Of a stretch of DNA of 64,000 nucleotides, positions 29,379 to 37,811 are shown in pieces. Origin of the DNA: Burkholderiales bacterium (lineage in GTDB: Bacteria; Pseudomonadota; Gammaproteobacteria; Burkholderiales; Burkholderiaceae_C); assembly GCA_017307855.1 (NCBI GenBank), contig JAFKGD010000011.1:111999-175998 (forward strand), written 5' to 3'. Every line of letters begins with the position of its first letter. Position 1 is the stretch's first letter. The translations under genes and the position numbers were made by a program. The notes beneath the pieces are model-generated. The model saw only the letters and a program-made list of their open reading frames with translations, was not told the DNA's origin and made no database searches.

Positions 29379-30001
29379 ACCGGCTGCGGTGGCAAACCCG
29401 CCAGATGGCGTGCGTCGGCCCAGTCCTGGATCTGCCATGCGTCGCCTCCCCACTGCACGCGGTTGATGCCGGCATTGGGAATCTCCGACTGACGCGGCCC
29501 ATGCAGGCCCAGCGAGCGCGCGGTGCGATAAACCATGTCGAGCACGCCGCCGTGCGTGACCACCAGAACCGTCTGTCCCGCGTGCGCTACGGCCAGCCGG
29601 TCCATCGCGGCCATGACGCGCGCATGGAAGGTGCGCGCGCTCTCGCCCCCCGGCAGGGCGTAGTCGGGCAGGAACTGTGTCCACTGCGCCCAGGCTTCGG
29701 GGTGATCCCGCTGGATGTCGCCGGCACGCATGCCGTCCACCGAACCGAAATGCTGCTCCCGCAGCGCCGCGTCGAGGGCGGGCGCCAGCGACAGCACGCG
29801 GCTCGTGGGCTCGGCCGTCTGGCGCGTTCGCAGGAGATCGCTGGCGTAGAAATGGTCGATCTTCTCGCCCGTCAGACGTTCGGACAGGCGACGCGCCTGT
29901 TCCAGTCCTGTGGCATTGAGCGGCGGGTCCACCTGGCCCTGGAAGCGCAACTCGCGGTTCCAGTCGGTCTCGCCATGGCGGATCAGGATGAATTGGGTCA
30001 T
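29321..30001 (-). CDS. Histidine phosphatase family protein (phosphoglycerate mutase-like)
   Basis: The 226-residue protein starts MTQFILIRHGETDWN, with the catalytic RHG at 8-10, and has the second His in VVTHGG at about 145. The length and motifs match small-molecule phosphatases such as CobC/GpmB relatives; the substrate cannot be told. Start ATG 30001 was chosen because the RHG motif must be close to the N-terminus. The tail (about 205-226) is Pro/Ser-rich and overlaps the convergent TTC38-like gene. Confidence 0.9.
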   Translation of the reverse strand: MTQFILIRHGETDWNRELRFQGQVDPPLNATGLEQARRLSERLTGEKIDHFYASDLLRTRQTAEPTSRVLSLAPALDAALREQHFGSVDGMRAGDIQRDHPEAWAQWTQFLPDYALPGGESARTFHARVMAAMDRLAVAHAGQTVLVVTHGGVLDMVYRTARSLGLHGPRQSEIPNAGINRVQWGGDAWQIQDWADARHLAGLPPQPVYGQAPPEPASDSPKPSKR

Positions 30002-30062
30002 TCGGTCCATTCTAGGATCGCGCCGGGGCCCCCTTTCCCCGCGAAGCACGGACGGCTGCACA

Positions 30063-30791
30063 ATGCCTGACATGCCCGCCGCGCAAGACTTCACGCTGGT
30101 GCTGATCCCAGGCCTTGCCGCCGATGCACGCATGTGGCGCCATCAACTCAGCGGACTGGCCGACTGGAGTCCTGTCGTCTGCGATGCCTGGTCCACGCAC
30201 GACAGCATCGAGGCGATGGCCTCGGCCGTGCTGCAGCGCCATCCGGGGCCGCTGGCGCTGTGCGGCGCATCGATGGGAGGCATGGTGGCGCTGGAAGCCG
30301 CCCGCCAGGCGCCGCAGCGCATACGCGGCCTGGCCTTGCTGGGCACCAACGCGCGGCCCGAAACCGACAGCATGCGCGCCCTGCGAGAGCAGGCCATCGC
30401 ACTGTTCGCCCAGGGGCGCGTCGAGGAAGTGATCCGTCCCAACGTCGCCATGGCCTTCCATCCACGCCATGCGGACGACGAGGCGCTGGTCCAGGCGTAT
30501 CTGGATTTCGTGCTGGATGCCGGCGCCGACGCGCTGATCCGTCAGAACCGTGCGCTCGTGAAGCGTCCCGACGCCCGTGCGCATCTGGCCTCGCTGCGTT
30601 GCCCTGCGCTGGTGATCTGCGGTGACGGCGACCAGCTCACGCCGCCCGAATGCTCGCGCGAACTGGCCGAGGGCATCGCTGGCGCGCGACTGGTGCTGCT
30701 GGACCGCTGCGGCCACATGCTCACGATGGAACGGCCGCGCGAGGTCAACGCGGCACTGCAGGCCTGGCTGCCGTGCCTGTTGCCTGCCTGA
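30063..30791 (+). CDS. Alpha/beta-fold hydrolase
   Basis: A 242-residue esterase/lipase-fold enzyme. Nucleophile Ser70 lies in GASMGG; the oxyanion region LIPGLAAD is at 14-21; the catalytic His is in RCGHMLTMERP at about 217; an Asp in ICGDGDQLTP at about 185 completes the triad. It is divergent from the phosphatase gene with 61 bases between. The specific substrate is not evident. Confidence 0.85.
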   Translation: MPDMPAAQDFTLVLIPGLAADARMWRHQLSGLADWSPVVCDAWSTHDSIEAMASAVLQRHPGPLALCGASMGGMVALEAARQAPQRIRGLALLGTNARPETDSMRALREQAIALFAQGRVEEVIRPNVAMAFHPRHADDEALVQAYLDFVLDAGADALIRQNRALVKRPDARAHLASLRCPALVICGDGDQLTPPECSRELAEGIAGARLVLLDRCGHMLTMERPREVNAALQAWLPCLLPA

Positions 30792-30812
30792 AAAGCGGCA
30801 GACTTACCGACG

Positions 30813-31331
30813 TCAGAGGGCCGGAGCAGCCGGCACGTCGCGGCCGAGGCTGCGCACCTTCTCCTGCAGGCGGGCCTGCACGAAGGGCGAGACGAACTTG
30901 TCGATCTCGCCGCCGAGCACGGCGATCTCGCGCACGAAGGTGCTGGAGATGAACTGGAACTTGTCGCTGGGCGTGAGGAAGACGGTTTCCACGTCGGGCA
31001 TCAGGCTGCGGTTCATGCCGGCCAGCTGGAACTCGTAATCGAAGTCGGTCACCGCGCGCAGACCGCGCACCATGGCCTTGCCGCCACGCGCCACCACGAA
31101 ATCGCGCAGCAGGCCGGAGAAGCTTTCCACCTGGACCTGCGGATATTCGCGGGCCACTTCGCGGGCCATCTCGATGCGCTCCTGCAGCGTGAACAGCGCT
31201 TTCTTGTGGTGACCCGCCGCGACAGCGACGATGACCCGGTCGAACAACTGGGTGGCACGGCGGATCACGTCCTCGTGCCCCAGGGTCATGGGATCGAATG
31301 TCCCGGGGTAGACGGCAAGCACGCTCGACAT
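30813..31331 (-). CDS. coaD: Phosphopantetheine adenylyltransferase
   Basis: Fourth step of coenzyme A synthesis. Start ATG 31331 follows a GAGGAG at suitable distance and gives MSSVLAVYPGTFDP with the nucleotidyl-transferase TxGH motif at 16-19. The conserved FISSTFVREIA region is at about 127-137. At 172 residues it is slightly longer than usual, with an Ala/Pro tail. It is separated from rsmD by 43 bases; rsmD-coaD is a widely conserved pair. Confidence 0.96.
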   Translation of the reverse strand: MSSVLAVYPGTFDPMTLGHEDVIRRATQLFDRVIVAVAAGHHKKALFTLQERIEMAREVAREYPQVQVESFSGLLRDFVVARGGKAMVRGLRAVTDFDYEFQLAGMNRSLMPDVETVFLTPSDKFQFISSTFVREIAVLGGEIDKFVSPFVQARLQEKVRSLGRDVPAAPAL

Positions 31332-31374
31332 GGGCATCTCCTCAACGCTGTCCTGGCGAATTTGTTGCGGTGCA

Positions 31375-31992
31375 TTATGCCGCCCGGGTCAGCAGGTGGG
31401 CATGCACGGCCCCGGCCTTCATCTGACGATGCACCACGAGTCCGTACGGCGAGAGCGATTCGTCGTCCCATGCCTCGGGCGCCTCGAGGTAGACGTAGCC
31501 GCCCGCACCCAGCGCGGGATGCACCGCAGCCAGTGCGGGGCCGAACAGCGCGGAGGCGAACGGTGGATCGAGCAGGATCAGGTCCACCGAGCCTGGCGGC
31601 AGCGCCCGCAGGCCGGCCACGCCGTCGCCACGGGTCACACGCACGGCCTGCGCATCGAGCTTCGCTCGGATCGCTTCCAGCTGTGCCACCAGCGCCGCGT
31701 CCTGCTCGAACATGCGCACCTGCGCCGCACCCCGCGAGGCGCACTCGAAGCCCAGTGCGCCCGTGCCCGCGAACACGTCCACGCAGCGCCATTCGGTCAG
31801 GTCTTGCCCGAGCCAGTTGAACAGCGTCTCGCGCACGCGATCAGGCGTAGGCCGCAGGCCGGGCCGGTCGGCCACGGTCAGCCTGGTGCGCTTCCAGCGG
31901 CCACCGATGATGCGCACCTCGCGCGGCGGCGTCCCTGCACTGCGCGCACCGGCTCTGGACGTGGGCTTGCCGCCCGGTCGTGGATCAGTCAT
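31375..31992 (-). CDS. rsmD: 16S rRNA (guanine966-N2)-methyltransferase
   Basis: Methylates G966 in 16S rRNA. The 205 residues include the SAM-binding FAGTGALG at 74-81, an acidic end of beta-2 (MFEQD at 94-98) and the catalytic LDPPF at 141-145, the NPPY/DPPF motif of N2-guanine methyltransferases. The first 24 residues are a basic extension. It is downstream of the M16 pair and upstream of coaD in the same direction. Confidence 0.95.
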   Translation of the reverse strand: MTDPRPGGKPTSRAGARSAGTPPREVRIIGGRWKRTRLTVADRPGLRPTPDRVRETLFNWLGQDLTEWRCVDVFAGTGALGFECASRGAAQVRMFEQDAALVAQLEAIRAKLDAQAVRVTRGDGVAGLRALPPGSVDLILLDPPFASALFGPALAAVHPALGAGGYVYLEAPEAWDDESLSPYGLVVHRQMKAGAVHAHLLTRAA

Positions 31993-32031
31993 TGCCGCCG
32001 AGCATAGTTCAGGCGGCCTGGCGTCACGAAC

Positions 32032-33387
32032 TCAGGGCTTGGCGCCCACGACCACGGTCACCATGCGCTGCGGTTGCAGCTTGCGCGCGAAGGCCGCTCG
32101 CACTTCGGCCGCCGTGACGGCCTCGACCTTCTGCGTCCAGGTATCGAGGTAGTCCAGCGGCAAGTTGCTCCAGGCGATGTTGGCCACGTTGCCCAGCAGC
32201 TTGCGGTTGCTGTCGAGCAGGAGCGGAAAGCCGCCGATCAGGTTGTCCTTGGCCGCACGCAACTCGGCCTCGGTCGGCCCTTCGGCGACGAAGCGGGCCA
32301 ACACATCGCGCGAGACCTCGACCGCCTGTTGCGCCTGGTCGGGGCGCGTTTGCAATGCGATGCCGAAGGCGCCCGCGTGCAGGCCCGGCGAGAACCAGCT
32401 CCCCACGCTGTAGCTCAGCCCACGCTTCTCACGCACTTCGGAATACAGGCGCGAGACGAAGCCTCCGGATCCGAGCGTGTAGTTGCCCACCATCAGCGCG
32501 AAATGATCCGGATCGGCACGGCGGTAGCCCGGCTGACCGATGTAGACGTGGGCCTGGGCCGATTCGAATGGAATGCGGATGTCCTCGGCCTTGGCCAGCG
32601 GGGCGACCTCGGGCACCGGCGCATCGGCACCTGCCTCGCAGCCGCCGGCCGGCAAGCGCGACAGCAGCGTGGTCGCCAGCTGCGCGGCCTGTGCGCGCGT
32701 GACGGCGCCCACGATGCTCAGCTTGGCGCGGCAGGCGCGGATGCGCTGGCTGTAGAACGCGCGCATGTCAGCCACGCCGATGCGGCCCAGCGTCTCTTCG
32801 CTGGTGTCGTAGCCGTAGGGATGGCTGCCGAACACGGCGCGATTGAACACGCGCACGGCCGGCGCACCAGGACGCGTGTTGGCTTCACGCAATGCGGCGA
32901 TGGCACGCGCGCGGTCACGCTGCCAGACGACGTCCGGGAAGGCCGGCTCGCCCATCTGCCGCGCGGCAAGCTGCGCGGCGCGCGCCAGCAGGTCGGCCTG
33001 CGTGAGCGAACGCAGCGAGAAGCTCATGCGGTCCGAGCCCGCACTGGCGCCAAAGCTGGCCCCCAGGTCGGTCCAGGCTTCGCCCAGCGCGTCTTCGTCC
33101 AGTGCCGGTTCGTTGCCGCGGGCAGCGATACCGCTCGATGTCAGCCCGGCGGCCGCGCTTGCCAGCCCGGCCTTGTCGGCCGGATCACGCCGGCCGCCGG
33201 CGTCGAAGTCGATCTGCACATCGACCATCGGAATGGCCGGCGCTTCGACCAGATAGATCTGGGCGCCATCAGGCTGTGTCCAGTGCTGGATGGCGATGGC
33301 CGCCTGGGCCAGCGTGACAGCGGCCAACAGGGCTGCGCCGATCGTGGCCCGCCGGGCCAGGGTGCGAATCGGTTGGCGCGCACTCAT
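32032..33387 (-). CDS. M16 peptidase-like protein, inactive partner
   Basis: A 451-residue exported protein (signal peptide to about residue 30, ending TLAQA). It has the M16 fold but lacks the zinc-binding HxxEH: at the matching place it reads KAGLASAAAGLTSSG. It is therefore expected to be the non-catalytic partner in a two-subunit M16B protease, like the alpha subunit of mitochondrial processing peptidase. Its start overlaps the stop of the catalytic partner (ATGA), consistent with equal production and complex formation in the periplasm. Confidence 0.88.
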   Translation of the reverse strand: MSARQPIRTLARRATIGAALLAAVTLAQAAIAIQHWTQPDGAQIYLVEAPAIPMVDVQIDFDAGGRRDPADKAGLASAAAGLTSSGIAARGNEPALDEDALGEAWTDLGASFGASAGSDRMSFSLRSLTQADLLARAAQLAARQMGEPAFPDVVWQRDRARAIAALREANTRPGAPAVRVFNRAVFGSHPYGYDTSEETLGRIGVADMRAFYSQRIRACRAKLSIVGAVTRAQAAQLATTLLSRLPAGGCEAGADAPVPEVAPLAKAEDIRIPFESAQAHVYIGQPGYRRADPDHFALMVGNYTLGSGGFVSRLYSEVREKRGLSYSVGSWFSPGLHAGAFGIALQTRPDQAQQAVEVSRDVLARFVAEGPTEAELRAAKDNLIGGFPLLLDSNRKLLGNVANIAWSNLPLDYLDTWTQKVEAVTAAEVRAAFARKLQPQRMVTVVVGAKP

Positions 33388-34850
33388 CGCATGTCTCCGG
33401 TTCCGTGGGCGCCGGGCATCGGCGCGCGCGGCTTGCGGCCGCCTTGCATGGGTTGCGGCCGCAGGATGGCCACCGTGAGCTGGTCGTCGCCGAAGTAGCG
33501 CGCGGCCACCGAGCGCACCTGCTCGGCCGTGACCGCGCGCAGTCGTTCGATGATGCGTTCGCCGGTATCGGGCGGCATGCCCATCACCCAGTAGCTGGCC
33601 AGCTCGCGCGCCTGGTTCATCACCGAGTCGAGCTTGTAGACCTCGCTCGCCGTCCATTGCGTCTTGACGCGCGCCAGCTCGGCCTCGCTGATGCCATCCT
33701 TCGCCACGCGCGCCACCTGGGCACGCAGCGCGGCTTCGAGCTCCTCGGCCGTGCGGCCGGGTGCGGGCACGCCGTCCATGATGAACACCTGCGGGCCACG
33801 GCCCCACAGGCCGTTGTAGGCGCCGGCCGAATCGGCCACGCGCGACTCACCACGTACGAGCGTGCGTTCCAGACGCGCGCCCGGATAACCGTCGAGCACC
33901 GCCGACAGTACCGTGAGGGCCAGCGCGTCTTCGGCGCTGGCATCGTCCAGCCGTTCGACCTTGGGTACGCGCCAGGCCAGGCTCACGTAGGCCTGCTCGG
34001 CCGGGGCCTTGTAGTCGAGCCGGCGCATGCCCTGCTGCGGCGGTTCATTGCGCGGCTTGCGCACCGGCACTGCGCGAGCGGGAATACCGCCGTAGTAGCG
34101 CTCGGCCAGTTCGCGCACGCGTTCGGGCTCGACGTCGCCTGCCACCACCAGCACGGCGTTGGCGGGCACATACCAGCGGGCATGGAATTCGCGTGCGTCC
34201 TGCGGCGTCATCACGTCGAGGTCGTCCATCCAGCCGATGATGGGCCGGCGGTAGGGCGAAGCCGTGAACACCATCGCGTTCATCTGCTCGTACAGGCGTG
34301 CGCGCGGCGAATCGTCGGTGCGCATGCGGCGCTCTTCCTTGACGACTTCGAGCTCGCGGCGGAATTCGTCGTCCGGCCACTGGTTGTTGGCGAAACGGTC
34401 GGCTTCCAGCGCCATCACTTCCTCGAGCCGGTTGGCCGGAATCTGCTGGTGGTAGCCGGTGGCGTCGCGCATCGTGAAGGCATTTTCCCGACCGCCCAGC
34501 GCGGCCACGCGGCGCGAGAACTCGCCCGGGGCCAGCGTCTTCGTGCCCTTGAACATCATGTGTTCGAGCACATGGGCCACGCCCGAGGTGCCATCCACCT
34601 CATCGACCGAGCCCACACGCAACACCAGCATCTGCACGGCCGTCGGCGCACGGTGGTCGGGCTTGACCAGCACGGTGAGGCCATTGGCCAGCGTGAACTG
34701 CGTGGTCCCCGGCGCGGCGGCGGGGGAAGCGGACGAAGAAGCCGGAGGACCGGACGGTGGCGCGGCAGGCGCGGCGGCCAAGGCCGCCCCGGCGCCGAGC
34801 AGCAGCACGGCACAAGCCCGCCCGACGAAGGTGGTAAGGGGCAGTTTCAT
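33384..34850 (-). CDS. M16 zinc metallopeptidase, catalytic partner
   Basis: A 488-residue periplasmic protein with a signal peptide (to about residue 27) and an Ala/Pro/Ser-rich spacer. The inverted zinc motif HVLEH has His93, Glu96 and His97, with the third ligand Glu in LEVVKEER at about 170. This is the active member of the pair. The ATG is inside an 18-base palindrome shared with the divergent ftsY, and no Shine-Dalgarno is visible, so the message may be nearly leaderless. Adjacency to ftsY is conserved in betaproteobacteria. Confidence 0.93.
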   Translation of the reverse strand: MKLPLTTFVGRACAVLLLGAGAALAAAPAAPPSGPPASSSASPAAAPGTTQFTLANGLTVLVKPDHRAPTAVQMLVLRVGSVDEVDGTSGVAHVLEHMMFKGTKTLAPGEFSRRVAALGGRENAFTMRDATGYHQQIPANRLEEVMALEADRFANNQWPDDEFRRELEVVKEERRMRTDDSPRARLYEQMNAMVFTASPYRRPIIGWMDDLDVMTPQDAREFHARWYVPANAVLVVAGDVEPERVRELAERYYGGIPARAVPVRKPRNEPPQQGMRRLDYKAPAEQAYVSLAWRVPKVERLDDASAEDALALTVLSAVLDGYPGARLERTLVRGESRVADSAGAYNGLWGRGPQVFIMDGVPAPGRTAEELEAALRAQVARVAKDGISEAELARVKTQWTASEVYKLDSVMNQARELASYWVMGMPPDTGERIIERLRAVTAEQVRSVAARYFGDDQLTVAILRPQPMQGGRKPRAPMPGAHGTGDMR

Positions 34851-34867
34851 AGAATCGTGTGATTCTA
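34850..34867. promoter_or_regulatory. Palindrome between divergent M16 and ftsY genes
   Basis: TAGAATC (34850-34856), GTGT, GATTCTA (34861-34867): perfect seven-base arms in the 29-base divergent gap. Each arm is also a fair -10 box (TAGAAT) for one direction. It may be a back-to-back promoter pair, a repressor site, or both. Confidence 0.45.
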
Positions 34868-34879
34868 AAAAGCCGTCCG

Positions 34880-35983
34880 ATGTTCAGTTTTTTTCGCAAG
34901 AAGGCGCCTGCCGCCACCCCGGCGCCCGCTGTCCCTGACACACCGGCCCTTCCCGCTGCCGCGCCAGCTGGCCCTGTGTCCACTGCCGGCCCGCCGCCCG
35001 CCATCGGGACGGCACCCACCCCCGCGGCTGTAGAGGCCGAACCGATCGCCGCTCGCCGGGGCTGGATGGACCGCCTGCGCTCGGGCCTCAAGCGCACCGG
35101 CAGCAGCATTGCCGAAGTCTTCACGGGCACCCAGATCGACGAGGCGCTGTACGAGGAACTCGAAGCCGCGCTGCTGATGGCCGACACCGGGACGCGCGCC
35201 ACCCAGCACCTGCTCGACGACCTGCGCCGCCGCGTGAAGGAGGCCAAGGCCTCCAGCCCCGAAGCCGTCAAGGCGCTGCTGGCGCAGGCCATCGCCGACC
35301 TGCTGCGGCCACTCGAACGGCCGCTGGTGATCGGCGAGCACGTGCCCACCGTGATCATGGTGGCGGGCGTGAACGGAGCCGGCAAGACCACGTCCATCGG
35401 AAAGCTCACCAAGCATCTGGCGGACGGCGGCGCCTCGGTGCTGCTGGCGGCGGCTGACACCTTCCGCGCGGCGGCGCGCGAGCAACTGGGCGTCTGGGCC
35501 GACCGCAATACCGTCGAGATCGTCAGCCAGGAAGGCGGCGACCCAGCCGCCGTCAGCTTCGACGCCGTGAATGCCGGCCGTGCGCGCCGCAAGGACGTGG
35601 TGCTGGTCGACACGGCCGGCCGCCTGCCCACGCAACTGCACCTGATGGAAGAGCTGCGCAAGATCCGCCGCGTGGTGGCCAAGGCCGATGCCACGGCGCC
35701 CCACGAGGTGTTGCTGGTCATCGACGGCAACACCGGCCAGAACGCGCTGGCCCAGGTCAAGGCTTTCGATGAGGCGTTGCAGCTTACGGGGCTGATCGTG
35801 ACCAAGCTCGACGGCACGGCCAAAGGCGGTGTGCTGGCCGCCATCGCGCTGTGGTCGCGCGAACGGCAGGCCGCGCATCCCGGGGCGCGGCCGGTGCCCG
35901 TCTATTTCATCGGTGTGGGCGAAAAACTCGAAGACCTCGAGACCTTCAGCGCTCAGGAATTCGCCCAGGCGCTGCTGGCCTGA
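34880..35983 (+). CDS. ftsY: Signal recognition particle receptor FtsY
   Basis: SRP-dependent membrane targeting GTPase. Start ATG 34880 gives MFSFFRKKAP, a normal N-terminal amphipathic start; 367 residues. An Ala/Pro-rich acidic-to-neutral A domain (to about 55) precedes the N and G domains. GVNGAGKTT is at about 163-171, DTAGR at about 243 and TKLDG at about 308. Located divergent from the M16 pair. Confidence 0.97.
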   Translation: MFSFFRKKAPAATPAPAVPDTPALPAAAPAGPVSTAGPPPAIGTAPTPAAVEAEPIAARRGWMDRLRSGLKRTGSSIAEVFTGTQIDEALYEELEAALLMADTGTRATQHLLDDLRRRVKEAKASSPEAVKALLAQAIADLLRPLERPLVIGEHVPTVIMVAGVNGAGKTTSIGKLTKHLADGGASVLLAAADTFRAAAREQLGVWADRNTVEIVSQEGGDPAAVSFDAVNAGRARRKDVVLVDTAGRLPTQLHLMEELRKIRRVVAKADATAPHEVLLVIDGNTGQNALAQVKAFDEALQLTGLIVTKLDGTAKGGVLAAIALWSRERQAAHPGARPVPVYFIGVGEKLEDLETFSAQEFAQALLA

Positions 35984-36087
35984 TTGGCCGCCCCGTCCGA
36001 CCCGCACCGGGCTGACGTGAGGGCCTGCTTCTGGCATCATGGTCTGGCCGGGCCCCACGCAGGCACGGCTTCCACAGGAGACACGCC

Positions 36088-36555
36088 ATGATGGATACCA
36101 CCGCCGGGGCCACTGCCGCGCCCACCGGCCGCCGGCTCGACCGGCTGCTGGCCCACTATGCCGAAAGCCATCGGCATCCTGCCAACGAGATCATCCACTT
36201 CGTGGCCATCCCGGCCATCATGCTCAGCCTGATCGGGCTGATCTACTGGATCCATCCCTGGGCTGCCTATGGCTTCCTGCTGGGCAGCCTGGCGTACTAC
36301 GTGATGCTGCGCTCGCCTGTACTGCTGGCCGGCATGGTGATTGCCGCCGTCCTGTCTCTGCTGGCCGTGCGAGCGATGAGCGAGCACGTGCTGCCGATCT
36401 GCCTGGCGATCTTTGTGATCGCCTGGATCTTCCAGTTCGTTGGTCACAAGGTCGAAGGCCGCAAACCCTCGTTTTTCGAGGACCTGCAATACCTTCTTGT
36501 CGGCCCGCTGTTCGTGCTCACTCATGCTCTGGGCAGGCTTGGCGTCCGCTGGTGA
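36088..36555 (+). CDS. Mpo1-like (DUF962) membrane protein
   Basis: A 155-residue protein with four membrane segments. The N-terminal LLAHYAESHRHPANEIIHF and the later FQFVGHKVEGRKPSFFEDL are the two conserved blocks of the Mpo1/YGL010w family, with His residues that bind iron in the yeast 2-hydroxy fatty-acid dioxygenase. A similar lipid alpha-oxidation role is possible in bacteria but not shown. It stands alone between ftsY and rpoH with about 100 bases on each side. Confidence 0.88.
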   Translation: MMDTTAGATAAPTGRRLDRLLAHYAESHRHPANEIIHFVAIPAIMLSLIGLIYWIHPWAAYGFLLGSLAYYVMLRSPVLLAGMVIAAVLSLLAVRAMSEHVLPICLAIFVIAWIFQFVGHKVEGRKPSFFEDLQYLLVGPLFVLTHALGRLGVRW

Positions 36556-36629
36556 GCCCTGCCGCGATTTGTAACAAAACTCTTGCAAATTCGTCTATCG
36601 GCGCCATAGGAACTGATGGAACCCTTTCT

Positions 36630-36656
36630 TTAGCACTCCCTCAAAGAGAGTGCTAA
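36630..36656. promoter_or_regulatory. CIRCE element (HrcA operator) upstream of rpoH
   Basis: TTAGCACTC (36630-36638), nine bases, GAGTGCTAA (36648-36656): an exact match to the CIRCE consensus bound by the heat-shock repressor HrcA. It overlaps a likely extended -10 (TGC-TAATAT, 36651-36659) of the rpoH promoter, so bound HrcA would block RNA polymerase. The element is 27 bases before the rpoH start codon. Confidence 0.95.
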
Positions 36657-36683
36657 TATGCTTTTTCGAAAGGAGTTTCTGGT

Positions 36684-37625
36684 ATGTCTTCTCAAACTGG
36701 AGCCTCTGCCCACGCCGTCGCGCTTGCCAATCCCTGGTCGGTCGTTCCGCCACTGGGCAACCTCGACGCCTACATTTCCGCCGTCAACCGCCTTCCGCTG
36801 CTGACGGCCGAGGAAGAGCAGGACTTCGCCCGCAAGCTGCGCAATCAGGGTGACCTGGAAGCGGCGGGAAAGCTCGTGCTCTCCCACCTGCGCCTGGTCG
36901 TGTCAATTTCCCGTCAATACCTGGGTTACGGCCTGCCGCACGGCGACCTGATCCAGGAAGGCAACGTGGGCCTGATGAAGGCCGTGAAGCGCTTCGACCC
37001 CGATCAGGGCGTTCGGCTGGTGAGCTACGCCATGCACTGGATCAAGGCCGAGATCCACGAGTACATCCTGAAGAACTGGCGCATGGTGAAGGTGGCCACC
37101 ACCAAGGCCCAGCGCAAGCTGTTCTTCAATCTGCGCTCGATGAAGCAGGGGTTCAAGGCCGACGCCGCCGTGGCTGACGGCACGGTGCACCGCGACACGC
37201 TCACCGAGAGCCAGATCGACACCATGGCGCGCGAGCTCAACGTCAAGCGCGAGGAAGTGATCGAGATGGAAACCCGGCTCTCCGGCGGGGACGTGATGCT
37301 CGATCCCGGCCCGTCCGATGACGGCGAGGACAGCTTCGGCCCTATCGCCTACCTGGCCGACGCTGCGCAGGAACCGACGGCGCTCATCGAATCACGCCAG
37401 CGTGACGTGCTGGCCAGCGACGGCATCAGTACGGCGCTGGAAGAGCTCGATCCGCGCAGCCGACGCATCGTCGAGGAGCGTTGGCTGCACGTCAACGACG
37501 ACGGCTCGGGCGGCATGACACTGCACGAACTGGCGGCCGAGTATGGTGTGAGCGCCGAGCGCATCCGCCAGATCGAGGCGGCGGCGATGAAGAAGATGCG
37601 CAAGGCCCTGGCAAGCTACGCCTGA
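36684..37625 (+). CDS. rpoH: RNA polymerase heat-shock sigma factor RpoH (sigma-32)
   Basis: The 313-residue protein matches RpoH throughout: region 2 (HLRLVVSISRQYLGYGLPHGDLIQEGNVGLMKAV, cited by its ends), the RpoH-specific QRKLFFNLR box at about 132-140, and region 4.2 with SAERIRQIEAAAMKKMR. AAGGAG before ATG 36684 is a strong ribosome-binding site. A perfect CIRCE element overlaps the likely promoter, placing sigma-32 under HrcA control. It is followed by a strong terminator, so it is monocistronic. Confidence 0.97.
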   Translation: MSSQTGASAHAVALANPWSVVPPLGNLDAYISAVNRLPLLTAEEEQDFARKLRNQGDLEAAGKLVLSHLRLVVSISRQYLGYGLPHGDLIQEGNVGLMKAVKRFDPDQGVRLVSYAMHWIKAEIHEYILKNWRMVKVATTKAQRKLFFNLRSMKQGFKADAAVADGTVHRDTLTESQIDTMARELNVKREEVIEMETRLSGGDVMLDPGPSDDGEDSFGPIAYLADAAQEPTALIESRQRDVLASDGISTALEELDPRSRRIVEERWLHVNDDGSGGMTLHELAAEYGVSAERIRQIEAAAMKKMRKALASYA

Positions 37626-37645
37626 GGCCTGCGCCCCCACACAAC

Positions 37646-37673
37646 AGCCCGGCTGCGCGCCGGGCTTTTTTTT
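37646..37673 (+). terminator. Rho-independent terminator after rpoH
   Basis: AGCCCGGC (37646-37653), loop TGCGC, GCCGGGCT (37659-37666), then seven or more T. Located 20 bases after the rpoH stop. Confidence 0.92.
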
Positions 37674-37811
37674 GCGGCAGCGCCATCCGTCATGGGCATT
37701 TGCCCGCACACGCACAGGACCGGGGCGGCGCTACGATCGCTGATTCCGCTCGCCAGACCACAGGGCTCGCCCATCGCAGGCACCTTCACCCCCAAATTCC
37801 AAGGACAAACC

